A DNA stretch of 64,000 bases from Hydrangea macrophylla (Eukaryota > Streptophyta > Magnoliopsida > Cornales > Hydrangeaceae), in assembly GCA_033977485.1 (NCBI GenBank), contig CM066993.1:26216001-26280000 (forward strand), read 5' to 3'. How positions within the stretch are numbered: position 1 is the stretch's first letter; every line of letters begins with the position of its first letter. Of this stretch, positions 12,006 to 23,504 are shown one piece after another. A program made the translations under genes and the position numbers. A model generated the notes under the pieces. That model ran no database searches. It was not told the DNA's origin and saw nothing but the letters and a program-made list of their open reading frames with translations.

Positions 12006-12132
12006 GCTGGACCTTCCACGTCCAGCCTTTGCAGGTCCAGACGGAGCCGACTGCTATCAAGATGCTGACTTTACTACTGAAGACTATGCTGGTGAAGATT
12101 ACTACGAGGAAGGCTACGGTTTCGCCAGCTGA
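12006..12132 (+). other. LTR hairpin, acceptor-like CAG and acidic mini-ORF
   Basis: GCTGGAC (12006-12012) pairs with GTCCAGC (12020-12026) over a 7-nt loop. TTTGCAG follows, ending at 12034. From 12037 an open frame of 31 codons runs to TGA at 12130-12132. Its product is rich in D, E, Y and G and ends EDYYEEGYGFAS. Similar frames with the same upstream elements occur at 13848, 29199, 36824 and 50983. It lacks an ATG in the conserved part, so expression would need splicing from an upstream exon. Function is unknown. Confidence 0.5.
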
Positions 12133-12426
12133 AGACTTTGGAGCATTTTCTTTTGTTATAGTTCTGTTATTATTATGTTAGTGATGTAATAGTTTAGCTG
12201 GTCTTGTAATATGTATCTTTTGGACATCTTTTTGGCCTGTAATACTACTGATGTAAGACTTGGATGTTTTAAATTTCTGCTTCCGCTGAACTTAGTCACT
12301 TTCCCATATCACATTATTGTTATAAGTATGTTTGGACAATCAGGTGACACTCACAACCAGTCACGTGTCTACGAACCTATAAAGGAAATTTATTTTTCCC
12401 TATTTTTGGTACTTCAGGGCGTGACA

Positions 12427-12975
12427 ACAATCAAGAACAATTACCCATTGTCAAGAATTGATGATTTGTTTAACCAGCTTCAAGGAGCGATGATGTTTTT
12501 AAAGATTGATTTAAGCTCAGGCTACGATAAGCTTTTGGTAAGGCCATAAGATGGGCTAAAGACTGAATTTAGAACCAGATATGGATAGTATAATTTCCTT
12601 GTGAGGTCATTTGGGTTAACCAATGCCCAGGTAGTTTTCATGGATTTGATGAACCATTGTCTTCATCGATGATATTTTAATATATTCTAAGACCAAAGAA
12701 GAGCACATAAAGCATGTACAGATTACATTGCAGATACTCAGAGATAATCATTTATATGAAAAGTTTAGTAAATGCGAGTCTTGGCTCGAGGAAGTCAAAT
12801 TCTTGGGTCATGTTATTTTTTAAGATAGAATTTCTTTGGATACATTGAAGATAGATGTAGTGCAAGATTGGAAAAGGCCAAGTAAGGCCATAGAAGTTAG
12901 GAATTTTCTTGGTCAGACTGGTTATTATCAAAGATTCATAGAGGGTTTCTCTAAGATTACAGCCACATTAACTGA
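12427..12975 (+). pseudogene. chromovirus B reverse transcriptase, remainder
   Basis: This piece continues the RT broken at 9354. It opens with [19 protein letters not shown] and [12 protein letters not shown]. The RSFGLTNAQVVFMDLM segment follows after a stop at 12547. The region that should hold the (Y/F)xDD catalytic motif is deleted or scrambled: the text goes from FMDLM almost directly to a DDI-like remnant. The connection region (NFLGQTGYYQRFIEGF in a broken frame) ends abruptly near 12975, where an LTR fragment begins. Confidence 0.8.
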
Positions 12976-13289
12976 GTGATCGAGTTGACCTGAGTGCTCA
13001 AGTAGAATGTAATTTGACTTTATACGTACGAACTCTTATAACACGACGACGACTTCTGTAATACACTAGCTCTGATAACGAGAATAATATACGTGTAATA
13101 AGATCTAAGCAAGCTTAATAATCATACGCTCTACTAAATTATATTACGCACATGAATACTTGTACCTTTGTCTATTTCTCTTGATTTCAATTACTGAGAG
13201 TCCTTATTGTATCGTTCAAGTCTCATCGGTTTGATCTTTTGTTCCCATCCACTTTTTATGAGTTGGGAATGGAATTGAGAGATGAATTT

Positions 13290-13540
13290 CAAGATCCGTT
13301 AAGGCATGATACCATTTTGATGCACCGAGGGAGATCAAGTGGCTATTAATGCATGTATGGTATATTAATCACTTGGCTGTTAAAGTAGGTTAGTATAGGT
13401 CTTAGACCTTGAATATCTTGGTTGAGTCTATTGTTAAGGCTTGATACTATGTTGATGCACCAATGGTGATCAGGCGGCTGTTAAGGCATATATAGTATAC
13501 TCATCAAGCGGCTGTTAAGGCATGTATATTTTAAACTAAT
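13290..13540 (+). repeat. degenerate tandem array with GGCTGTTAAGGCATG
   Basis: The phrases TTAAGGCATGATACC, TTAAGGCTTGATACT, GGCTGTTAAGGCATAT and GGCTGTTAAGGCATGT, with TTGATGCACC between them, show a degenerate repeat. It occupies the slot filled by other arrays in sister LTRs, and its sequence is unrelated to theirs. Confidence 0.7.
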
Positions 13541-13816
13541 GGCTTATGTCGGGATTGTAAAAAAAAAAAGTTGTTGAGTTTGAATCTGTGTATTGGGTTA
13601 CTTGTTGTATAGTTCTTTCTGTTGCAAGCTGCGATGGATGATTAAGTTTGGTTTCTTATCATATATCAATTGGTCAGAACTTCTTTATAACTTATAAGAC
13701 GTATATAAGCCGAATGAAGAATAATGAACCTAGTTGTTTTGTTAACTATTACTAACGGTGCTTTGTTAGGACTTATACTCACTCGGCTTGTATTCAAGCT
13801 GACAGTGTTTTATACC

Positions 13817-13985
13817 GCTGGACCTTCCACGTCTAGCTTTTCCAGATTTAGCAAGGGGTGTGCATCCCAAGGGTAATTATGGTGATGTCGAGTACGCCAC
13901 TATGGAGCTAGCTAATGAAGGCTTCTACGATGAGGGATACTCTGGGGAAGACTATTACGGAGACTTCTATGATTTTTCCAATTGA
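13817..13985 (+). other. LTR hairpin, acceptor and acidic mini-ORF
   Basis: GCTGGAC (13817-13823) faces GTCTAGC (13831-13837), one mismatch from a perfect stem. TTTTCCAG ends at 13845. The frame 13848-13985 has 45 codons before TGA; its end reads FYDEGYSGEDYYGDFYDFSN. It is longer than its homologues and strongly tyrosine-rich and acidic. Confidence 0.5.
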
Positions 13986-14311
13986 AGATGGATCTCCCTA
14001 GTCTTCTGTTTATCTTTTCTTTTGATGGAATAACTTAGATATTTCCAGATGTTAGTGGTAAGTATTGTCACAAGACCACTTGTTTATTTATGTTTCTTTT
14101 GGATACGTTAGGTCTGTAATATAATGTCAACTTAAGGCTATTACTATTTGATTAGTTATGTTGCTTTTGAACTCGACACATGCCTATTATTATCAAGTTT
14201 CTTGCTATATTATTGTTTAGGACAATCAGGTGCTCTCCAACCAGCCACATCCACAAATCCAAAAAGGAAATTTTGAGTTTTCCTATTTTTGGTCTACTCC
14301 GGGGTGTGACA

Positions 14312-15541
14312 ATTTTGATGGATTAATTACTATGACTTGTAGGAGGTTGAAAGCGATTGTTATATCTTATCAATTCTATATCTAGAGCATGGTAAGTAAC
14401 CTCTACCATTGAGAAAACGTTTCTGATGAAATTATGGTATGTAAATGATTTACTTTCAATTCATGAATTATGAACATGCTTGTATATCATGATTGATTAT
14501 ATGTGCAACAGATATAAAGGATCATGTTGTTGGAATCATGTTTATGTGATTATATGGTTGAAAAAGAAATTGTTCTATCACTACAAAGAGAAGGCTCCAA
14601 AAGGGGAGTGTAGAAAAGCCTCCTAAGTGTTGAATGTTCAATATGCCTTATATGAGGTATTGGATAGCTTGGAATAAGGATAAAGGTTGCCATTATGGGC
14701 ACGAGGTAATGAGAAAAAGAAAATTGGGAGACAAATATTTAGCTCGTTATGATTCATTATGTTACATAAATTTCATATTATAGGTTTAAATGATATACAC
14801 GAATTTATGTCAAAGAGCATGTTATTCACTGAGCTTCAAGCTCTTGTGGTTATTGTATAACAATTTTAGGTGAAAGGAAAGAGAAAGAGAAAAATAAATT
14901 GAGGAAAAAAGAGGAGAACAAGTGTTTATGTGCATATTGTCTATGGCATTGTTGTTGTAGTAATTTGGAACTAAAGGATATTTAAATTATGTTGTGTTAA
15001 GATAGCATGTGTAGGACTTGATGTATAAGACTCTTATGTTCATGTATGAAAGGTTTTGGCAAGTGCTTTTTCTATTCAAACATATTTAATTGCTTAGATG
15101 CACATGGCTTGAGTTACGGACAGAAGCTGTTTCAAACTATTGAAACTATTTTCACTCCATTGAAATGACCAATGTCAAAAATTCAAGTTTGGACAGAACC
15201 TGGTTCAGTCGATCGACCTAATTTTGATCGATCGAAATACACACTATTTTAATTGGTTCAAAATGACGACTTTTACAGAAACAGACACAACTAATTCTAG
15301 GAATTTTGAAATCACGTATTGTTTTCAATGTTGGAACCTGGAATCAAACAGTTATCTTTTTGTATTAAATCCAAATCAAAATTTCAAATCCGTATTTTAC
15401 ACTTAGGGCTAATCACTTGCAAATGCGGATTAAAAGGGAATTTAAAAACCCAATTTTGAATGTTAACAACATAGGGTTATGAGTCGGTAGCATATAACGT
15501 ACCCCCATGCCATACTTAATGGATTTGGGTCATAAAAGAGT
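14312..15541 (+). mobile_element. probable LTR and leader of chromovirus C
   Basis: No gene is visible in this AT-rich stretch. It ends with GGGTCA (to 15532) followed within ten bases by an initiator-methionine PBS, so at least its right part is an LTR. The left end is not recognised. CGATCGACC and GATCGATCG palindromes lie near 15208-15235. Confidence 0.5.
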
Positions 15542-15553
15542 TGGTATCAGAGC
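15542..15553 (+). other. primer-binding site, tRNA-iMet type
   Basis: TGGTATCAGAGC is the standard complement of the 3' end of plant initiator tRNA-Met and marks the start of minus-strand synthesis for chromovirus C. Confidence 0.88.
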
Positions 15554-15737
15554 TATGGGTACAAACTTGCATTTGTTGAATGATTAAGGTGTGTTGAATG
15601 AATATGTGCATGTAGACGTTATATTTGATATGTTATGTGGCATGATTTAGGTGAAACGATTAAAGAGCATGATTATCATACCATACATGATAAGGCATGA
15701 TGTTGATTATATGAATTGATCCTATTTATGTTTAAAG

Positions 15738-16260
15738 ATGGCACAACGGCAAGGTTCTCGAAGTAAGAGGATTGACATAATCGAGGAACTCATTAAAAGA
15801 TTTGCATAAACTATGGAGCAACGATTTCAGGGTAAAAAAATCGTGAAGAATGAATAACTTAAGCTGCTATGGAAGGTTTCAAAAAGTTAAAACCTTTGGC
15901 TATCATGAGCGTCCTGATCCGCATGTTGGAGAGACATGGGAAGTAGAGGTGGAAAAGACTTTGACTGTGTTCCAATGTACTGAAGAGGAAAAAGTTACCT
16001 ACCTTGCTTCTCTGTTACGAGGTAAAGCTGATAAATGGTAGAGTATGGTGAAAAGGGTGGAACGTAACATGAATTGGCAACGATTGTTTGAAGTGTTCTA
16101 TGGTACATATTTTCCTAAGTTTTGTAAAGAGCAAAGAGCTCGAGACTTGTCCAATTTAACTCAGGGAAACATGATTGTTGACACGACTAGAATTGTGTGT
16201 GCTCTTGTGAGTACGTCCAAGTGTAAACGGTCACGTTTAGTAAAAATTGGAAAGACCAGG
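15738..16260 (+). pseudogene. chromovirus C gag, left part
   Basis: The start at 15738 (MAQRQGSRSKRIDIIEEL) is about 185 bp after the PBS. The frame is then broken near 15806-15850. The capsid-like region is clear: FGYHERPDPHVGETWEVEVE, FQCTEEEKVTYLASLLRGKA, then after a stop FEVFYGTYFPKFCKEQRAR and NLTQGNM. Normal gag continues for about 100 residues after that motif; here part seems deleted. The reading stops at 16260 where the Tat element is inserted; a likely continuation begins at 48149. Confidence 0.8.
16256..16260 (+). repeat. candidate target-site duplication CCAGG of Tat-2
   Basis: CCAGG at 16256-16260 is repeated at 48149-48153, directly outside the LTR start (TGTCTACA on the plus strand) at 48141-48148. 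Gag-like sequence lies on both sides. A 5-bp match alone is weak, so confidence rests on the gag context. Confidence 0.65.
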
Positions 16261-19200
16261 TATGGATACCGATGCGTGTTGGAAAGATTAGGACATGCTC
16301 ACGCGATCCTAGAGACAGAGTCGCCACCTAATTTTTATCGAGAATTAGGAAACCCAAGTTTGAATCACCCAAAATTGAATAAGGTTACTCACCCTTCATT
16401 ACCAGAAACTAGGTTCAGAGGTCTTGGTACGAGAGGGGAAGGAGCCCAAGCAGGACTAAAGCACCCCCTCCTCGCCCTACCGAATGGTTGGCCTTGATTC
16501 AAATATCTTTGTTCTTAATTCATAATTGATGTTGTTTTCTCAAACATAATAGAAATATATACATGTCAAAAGGGAACATCTAAGGAAAATCATGTCAAGA
16601 GGTTAAATCAAGTAGAAGTCGGATGGATATGCAATACAAGAGAGAGGTATACTTACAGTGGTTAGTCCCCGCCCAGGACCGATGCAAGTAAAGGGAACAT
16701 GTCATGATATGCAAGAGGGAACGAGAAGACTTACATTGGTTTGACTCAAGCGGAGTCGTAAAAAGCAAAAAGAAAGGAAACGTGTAATGCAATCATGCAC
16801 CAATCCTAGATAAGATGTCTCTAACACATAAGCACATAAACGAAGACTATCCTAAAGGAATTGTGTTGTTGAAAACAAAGTTGTAAACCTAGAAAAATTC
16901 TAAGAGAAAGGAGAGAGATAGTACATGATACATGGGCACTAAGCCACATGTAGACAAGGCAAGTCCCCAAATTGAAGTCCGAATCCACAGAATTCAATTC
17001 TCTGTACTAAGACACCAAGAAATACCCAAGCATTGCAAAACTACAAACAAGCAAATGATATGCATGAAAAACAAGTAGAAAACGTCATCAATCAAATTTC
17101 CAGATATAGCAACCTCTAATGAATCATATCAAAAGTAGTCTTAAACATGAGCTGGTTTAAAACCCTTTTATAGAAAGTTAGATACATGTCGTACGGAGCT
17201 TCTCCAAAAAGTAGAACCACTTAACTATTTTTGAAGTTTGAGAAATGAGAGTTTTGGGAACAGTGGACCAGGACTGTCCACTGCTCTTGTAAAAATTATA
17301 ATTAATTCTACAAAAATCAAGTGAAGCTCTATTTGGTGTCAAAAGAAAGCTATTTCATTATCGTTTATGACAAAAATAATCCCATGGACATGTCATGATC
17401 ATAAGGTTTCTAAAAAGTTGTTTTAATCAGACTCTGTTATTCTAGAAGTTTGGTATCATTTGATAAAAGAATGCAAAACATAATAAAAGTTCATGAATCA
17501 TGTTAATCAAGTTAATCTAAGCTTTTGATTTCTCGTCATTTAGATGATATATAAATCAAATTTTATTCATCAAATGATGTTGAGTGATCAAGGTATGACC
17601 ATTTTGTATACATAATCATAATTGTAGTTAATTCTAGAAAATTCAAGAATAGTTGTATCAACTTCAAACGCTTAGAAAACGATCTTAACTCGATTGTATG
17701 CTCATGATTTTACTACGGCATATCGATTCATGAGTGAGGAATCATCTCCAAAAATCAGAATATCGATAACTACTATAGATTTTCTGAAATTCAAGCACAA
17801 AGTGACTATGTTCAAATTTGTCCACTGATTTCTCAATAATTTCTAAAAATAGCATATGGATCCTAGAGGTTCTCAAAATGAATCGAATGAAAGCTAATTC
17901 ATCAAAGTTTACCCAAAAAATTTAAAATCCATCAGACTATGGATTTTGGTGGACCAAATGTTTTGGACAAAAGTAATCTATTTTGCTGAATTTTATCTAG
18001 TTTATTTTAAAGTGTGAGAATAACATCTTAGGTGATGATTGAATTTTATTAGAGAGATCAAACTCATAGATCAACTTAATTATCATGATTCCCAATCAAT
18101 TTAGCCCTCGAGTTCTATGAAGAACTTTAAATCATGTATCAAAGGGACTTATAAATATTCTATTAGAGATGAAATTGAATAAGAATTTTAGGTAATAGGA
18201 ATAATCAAGAGATAAGCATGAACATGGGAATCATCCTTTTCATAGATAATACTTTAAAACCATCATAGAATTCAAAATAGATATATATATATATATAATC
18301 ATGTATGCATGGATCCAAAATAGAAGAATGAAATCAAAATTGAAAACCAAAGTGAAACTCAATCTCTAATTGCAGATTATCAATAAAATCAAGAGGATTT
18401 AGATCTAGCTATGTGAGTGTGTGAAGAACAAGAGAAGGAGAAGATGTGTGTTCTAAACAAATGAAGCTAAACTAGATCCAAATCTTATAGATCTATATAT
18501 ATAAGTAGGAATTAGAGATGAATATTGATGTTTACCTCTTGGAGGATTCACAATTATGTGATCAAAGTTGATTTGAAGATTCTTCTTCTTCAAGTGTTCT
18601 TCGAGCTCTTCAAGCACTCATCCATAGAAGTTAATGGAGGCAATTGATGTCCAATTGTAATCTGATTATCCTAAGATTAATTCATAAAACTTCAATTCAT
18701 AATTCAACCTCTCTCTAGAAATTTCCTAAATTGAAAGTAAGTATATCTTTAAGTATATTCAAAGCTTCTTCAAGATAACCTAAGCTCTAGGTGCTCTCTA
18801 ATCTTCCAATTATATCAAGATCTCATATGGATCTATATATAGAGTTTTGAAAACATAACTCTTAAGTTACAGGGTTAAAACAGGATTTTCAAAGAGCAGA
18901 AAAGGGTTAAAATGGTCATTTCAGTGCCTAAGCGAAGTTTCCAGGCAATTGCCTCGCAATGGGAGGCTTCTAGCAGGGGGAAATTATGAGGTGGTGGCTT
19001 AGGTGGGATCCGCTACCCCCTATGTAGGACCCGCCACTTCCTATTTTGTTTTCCCTGGGTGCCCTTATATCCTATTTACGTTCACTGCTTTTCTAGATTT
19101 TTGCAAAAATGCTTTTTGTTGTCCGAAATCGTCCGCTTATGTACTGTTGGAAAGCTGTTGAGTAGAATTTCAGTATAAAAATATTCCAAGAGGTTTTGAA

Positions 19201-19579
19201 ATGAAATTGAAACTCAATCGAAGTTCGAAACATTCGTCATCTTTTTGAAATCAAATGACATCTTTTTCAAAATTGCTTTTCAATGTGTGTCGATTTTGAA
19301 ATTTTCTTTAAAACTGAATCTCTAAATACCTAGAATATTCTCTTTAGAACACTTTGTGTTCATATAACCCTGAGTGAATACGAATTCTGACAGACGATTT
19401 TGACAAAACTGGGATTCATACATGGAAAAGAGTTTTTTTTAGCTTGAAGTTACTTTCCAAAGTTCGACCTTTCGATTGTGTGGAATCCAGTACCTTCCAC
19501 GAGTAATTATCATCATCGAATCCTCCAAGACGTTGTCCACCCTAAATCCTATTAGTGTGCTCAAAATTTGGTGTCTAAA
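16261..19579 (-). mobile_element. Tat-2 3' LTR
   Basis: On the minus strand it starts at the purine-rich tract boundary (TTTAGACACC, normally TGTAGACACC) and runs about 3.3 kb. It includes a TATA-like TATATATA at 18834-18841 and ends beyond the block GTGGCGACTC (complement near 16320). It aligns with the LTR at 56.66-60.08 kb over its whole length. No gene is visible. The plus-strand frame that runs from gag into 16497 is accidental. Confidence 0.8.
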
Positions 19580-20425
19580 ATTTGCCCATCTTTGGCAGAG
19601 CTTGTTGTTAACAACATGAACTGCAAGTGAGTGCTAAAGCTAGAAGGCACCCAATAACCATACTGAGAGCTTTTAGGAAAAATAAAAAATCCGCAAAAAT
19701 CAAGAAATTCAAAATCAGCGAAAATTAAGAAATAATAAATGCAATGCAATGCTGGGTAGGCGGCCAAATCTAAGCTGTTGCTGGTCATGCTTCACTAGAG
19801 CTGCATACGTATCCCTTCTAGTAATCGAACCAGGGAATAGTTCAGGCGCACGAGAGGAGAAAGAACACACAAATAATAACACAGATAAAATGCTCCTATC
19901 TTAGATGTTGATGTGAATGTGCAAGTGCTAGAGGAATCGTCCTCAATGGTTCCCTAGATGCAAAATCTAATGCAAGGGATGCAATATCTCACTGTCGTAG
20001 TCGAATATGTCTAAAGTATGCTATCTATATCTTGGATGATTCTCGGAGTCTTGTCAGAGTCTTTCTTCTGAGTTTGAGGCTTGTAGGTGTCATCTATATC
20101 TCGGACAATTGTTGAAGTAGCAGAATATCTTGGATGAATTTTGAAGAGAACTTCTGACGATTTCTGAAATAATTCCTCCTTAAACTCGGATGATTGATAG
20201 TCCTTCTGCTAGGGAGGATTGCTGGTGTAGAGTTCTAACCCTTGGACAGTTGCTGATGTAGAGTCCTAACCCCTGGACAGTTGCTGATGTAGTGTCCTTC
20301 TGCTAGGCACGATATGCTGATGTAGTGTCCTATCCCCTAGATAGTTGCTGATGTAGAGTCCTTTTGTTGGGGATGAATCTTCTTGTAATAGGTCCCTCTG
20401 CCGGAGACAAATCTTTTGTTCTTCT
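19580..20425 (-). repeat. Tat-2 3' internal zone with 32-bp-type repeats
   Basis: Just inside the LTR, TTTGCCCATCTTTGG is the complement of a slightly mutated purine tract. From about 20220 the phrase GCTGATGTAGAGTCC recurs every 30-60 bp, degenerate, and ends in TCTGCCGGAGACAAATC near 20400. These are the same units as in the arrays at 60.7-61.5 kb. The copia-1 insertion at 20426 breaks this zone, which resumes at 39656. Confidence 0.75.
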
Positions 20426-21931
20426 GGATGGATAAAATAGCTTTAAAATCAAAGTTTAAACACGCAGCAGAAAGATTAAGTTTCAAAAACTTATTGGTAG
20501 CCCAGGGTCGACTACTTGTCAATTCCTTATATGCGGACAAGAGGGGACAAGAGTTATACCTTAGTGTCTTGAACCCATTTCTGATTTTCTTCTTCCTTAG
20601 TAATGCAGCAGCCTCCTCTAGGTTGTCATCACCCTTATGTCTCCTACGGATGCTTCTCGGAGAGACTAGAGATGGTGGGATCTCAAATAGAGAGGAAGGA
20701 GAAGGTTTGGTGCTCTAAAACAGTTTCTGCAGCGGTTAATAAAAACGACGAACTCCTTTTCCAGAATGCAGCTGCCCTATTTATATATTCCCAGAACCAA
20801 CCTAAATGTTCGATCGATTAAAGTGCATTCGATCGATCGAGACTGCGATCGATCGAATCACCTTCGAACGATCGAACCCGCCAAGACTTCAATCGATCGA
20901 AACACCTTTGATCGATCGAGCCAGCCTTGACTAGATCCTCATGTGCCTTTCCAAGCATCCTAGCGGAGCTAAGAGTGGAACCTCCTAGGTTCTTTATTAT
21001 TGGCTCAGACCAGTTTGTTAATTACCATGACCAAACTCTTTGATCAACAAACTAACTAACTGGTCAGTTAACGTTTACTCCACTATAAAACAATAACTGA
21101 ACTCCAACGCAAAAGAACATATCCCAAGTGAAAACTAGACTTGTATGGTATAAAAAATGTCCCTCTACCTTTAGCATTCGTAATCATGTTCAAGTAGTCG
21201 GATAATTGGTTACTGTTAACCTGAATCATGATTACTTCTTATATTCCTTGAGTCTCATTCACCACTCATGATTACCAAACTTGTTGATAACTACTTATCA
21301 ACAAGACTATAGTTCTCAGTAATCAACTTGGTGACATTCTCAAGTGAATGCTTACTCTGAATCAGAGGGTAGATTCTATCTTGACAATATATGTTCACAA
21401 CCCTATGAACATGACATACCCAAGATACCCAGGTGTTGATCTTCTATAGACCTCACTGATTGTTAAGTCAAAGCAGCCATATCCACAGTCTGTGTTCATA
21501 ATCGTCTCAAGATTAAGAACACATACCTTATACAAGTTATGAGTTCCTATCGACTGATTGACAGTCTTGAGTGTCAATAGGAAAGCTCAGGTCCGTCAAT
21601 GTACTACAAGCACTAGCATACTAACTAAGAGTTACACTCTAGTGATTGAGATTAATCACTCCATCCAATGGTAGTTAATCATGCTACAGTGTAAACCTGA
21701 TGAGATATCTAGTCTTATCATCCAGTGTGACATGTTCTAAGTAACAAAGAATAGTAATTCGTATCTCACTTGCATGTATCTCATACATACACGAATTACT
21801 TACTATGATACTTAAGGATAACAATCATCTCATGAAAGAAACATACATAACTAAATGTAAAGCTGATATCCATATATTAAAATGTCAATGTCTTATATAT
21901 AAAGTAATGGTTTGAGGGCACAAATCCAACA
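20426..21931 (-). mobile_element. copia-1 3' LTR
   Basis: 1506 bp, starting TGTTGGATTTGTGCC on the minus strand and ending near TATCCATCC; the sister LTR ends TTCCATCA. A cluster of TCGATCGATCGA palindromes occupies 20810-20920. By eye it differs from the 5' LTR at several percent of positions, most of them C-to-T or G-to-A type, which was not measured. Confidence 0.9.
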
Positions 21932-21959
21932 AACTCACACTTGCACTCACAACCATACA

Positions 21960-22159
21960 ACAATAATCTCCTTAATACTCCTCTAACTTACAGCACCACC
22001 TCCCAAGGTAAAGAGATGACCGAATGTCGACTTCCTCGAATCTCTATCTGACATAAAGTCCGAGTCAGTGTGTCCCACTAGAATTAACTCACTGCCACCA
22101 TACATAAGCATGTAATCTTTAGTCCTTCTTAAGTACTTAAGAATGTGCTTAACAACTGT
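21960..22159 (-). pseudogene. copia-1 RNase H remnant with internal deletion
   Basis: The start of copia RNase H is present (ELILVGHTDSDFMSD, then FTLGGGAVS). Immediately after this the sequence jumps to the 3' non-coding end. Copia-2 at 54.7-55.25 kb keeps the rest, including the TEAKYMA and YDNGG catalytic motifs. About 390 bp are therefore missing here, and the enzyme would be inactive. Confidence 0.8.
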
Positions 22160-23203
22160 CTAGTGTTCTAGACCTGGATTGGATTGATATCTGCTAACCA
22201 TGCCAACGGTAAAGCATAACATCGTATGCATGAGACTTCCCACTGCCCAAGCATAGGGAGCTCCTGTTATGCGATTCCTCTCCTCTTGTGTCTTTGGACA
22301 CGGGTCCTTGGAGAACACTAAACCATGCCTGAAAGGTACCAAACCTTTCTTCGAATTATCCATTGAAAACCTAGTTAGCATCTTATCGATATAACCAGCT
22401 TGAGATAATCCCGTTATCTTTCGCTTACGATCCTGAAAGAGCTTTATTCCATGAATATAGCTCGCCTCTCCTAGATCCTTTATATCGAAAGTACTAAGTA
22501 GCCAAACCTTGACCGTTGACAATGCCGCTACATCATTTCCAATGAGTAGAATGTCGTCAACGTAAAGCACAAGAAAAGCCATCACTTTTCCTTTAAACTT
22601 CTTGTATACACAAGGTTCATCCAGATTCTGTATGAAACCACACGACTTGACCGCTTGATCAAAATGAATGTTGCAACTTCTAGATGCCTGCTTAAGCCCA
22701 TAAATAGACTTTTGCAACTTGCATCCCAAGTTCCCTTTCCCACCAGCCATGAACCCTTCTGGTTGATGCATATAGATGCCCTCCTCAAGATTGCCATTCA
22801 GAAATGTAGTCTTGACGTCCATCTACCAGATCTCATAATCTAGGTATGCAGCAATGGATATGAGTATTCTGATGGACTTGAGCATGGCTACCGGCGAGAA
22901 GGCTTCCTCATAGTCAATGCCCTCCCTCTGAGTAAAACCTTTCGCTACAAGTCTAGCCTTAAAGGTCTCAACCTTTCCATCAGATCCTCTTTTTCTCTTA
23001 TAGACCCACTTACAACCAATGGGTTTAATATTGGCTGGATGTTCTACAAGATCCCAGACCTTATAAGAATCCATAGATTCCAATTTAGCTTTCATAACTT
23101 TATTCCAATGAGATGAGTCTACATCGGCCATTGCCTCTTCATGCGTGGTAGGATCAGATTTAGATTCTATGGAGACAGCTTCAAAAACTTCTCCTAAGAA
23201 CAT
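22160..23203 (-). pseudogene. copia-1 reverse transcriptase
   Basis: This is a TNT1-94-like copia RT. The N-terminal part (WNKVMKAKLESMDSYKVWDLV, CKWVYKRKRGSDGKVETFKA, LVAKGFTQREGIDYEEAFSPV) ends in one in-frame stop near 22823, where DYEIW is followed by a stop in place of the usual Q. The second part (MDVKTTFLNGNLEEGIYM, YGLKQASRS, LVLYVDDILLIGND) keeps the catalytic YVDD. The frame closes at 22160. Apart from the stop, the domain is well preserved. Confidence 0.93.
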
Positions 23204-23504
23204 GTATCTATCAGGCTACGATGAGGTACCGGTGTGGAAATGGGTGAAGAAGTGGTATTTTCTTGATTTACATCATTATCAACTGCGGGTTAGACTGAGG
23301 GCTCTCCATTTATCTCTCTCTGATCTATCCTTCCCTTAGGTTTATGGTTCATGATATAATCATCATCCAAGAAAATAGCATTTGTACTAACAAACACTTT
23401 CTGTTCTATTGGATAATAAAAATATCATCCATAAGTACCCTTTGGATACCCTACGAAGTAACATACTTCTCATCTAGAATCCAACTTGCTCATCTTTCTT
23501 TTCA

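Larger units (their letters stand above)
9355..12426 (+). mobile_element. Tekay-type solo LTR, 3072 bp
   Basis: The LTR starts TGTAACACCTGTAATTTTC and ends GGGCGTGACA, flanked by ACAAT on both sides. It interrupts an RT domain, and no internal element sequence is left, so it arose by LTR-LTR recombination after insertion. In order it contains a palindromic GTGGGCCCAC (9611), TATA box (9731), donor-like GTGAGT (9934), a 192-bp array, a TGACG-bearing array (11408-11633), a hairpin (12006-12026), an acceptor-like GCAG (12031-12034) and a short acidic open frame (12037-12132). The other LTRs of this family share this plan. Confidence 0.93.
12977..14311 (+). mobile_element. 5'-truncated Tekay-type LTR
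   Basis: The right end GGGGTGTGACA at 14311 matches the LTR family end. Homology with the other LTRs covers the hairpin, acceptor and acidic frame, and the CAATCAGGTG-to-CCAGCCACAT segment before the end. The promoter half is missing. The left junction abuts the broken RT of chromovirus B. No PBS follows. Confidence 0.75.

Noticed and set aside
13558..13572. A-rich run taken as a poly(A) tail of a retrogene or LINE
   Set aside because: It lies inside an LTR fragment, with no target duplication, gene or LINE sequence upstream.
16045..16497. 150-codon plus-strand frame treated as one gag protein
   Set aside because: Only the first part is gag. From 16261 it reads antisense through the Tat-2 LTR end.
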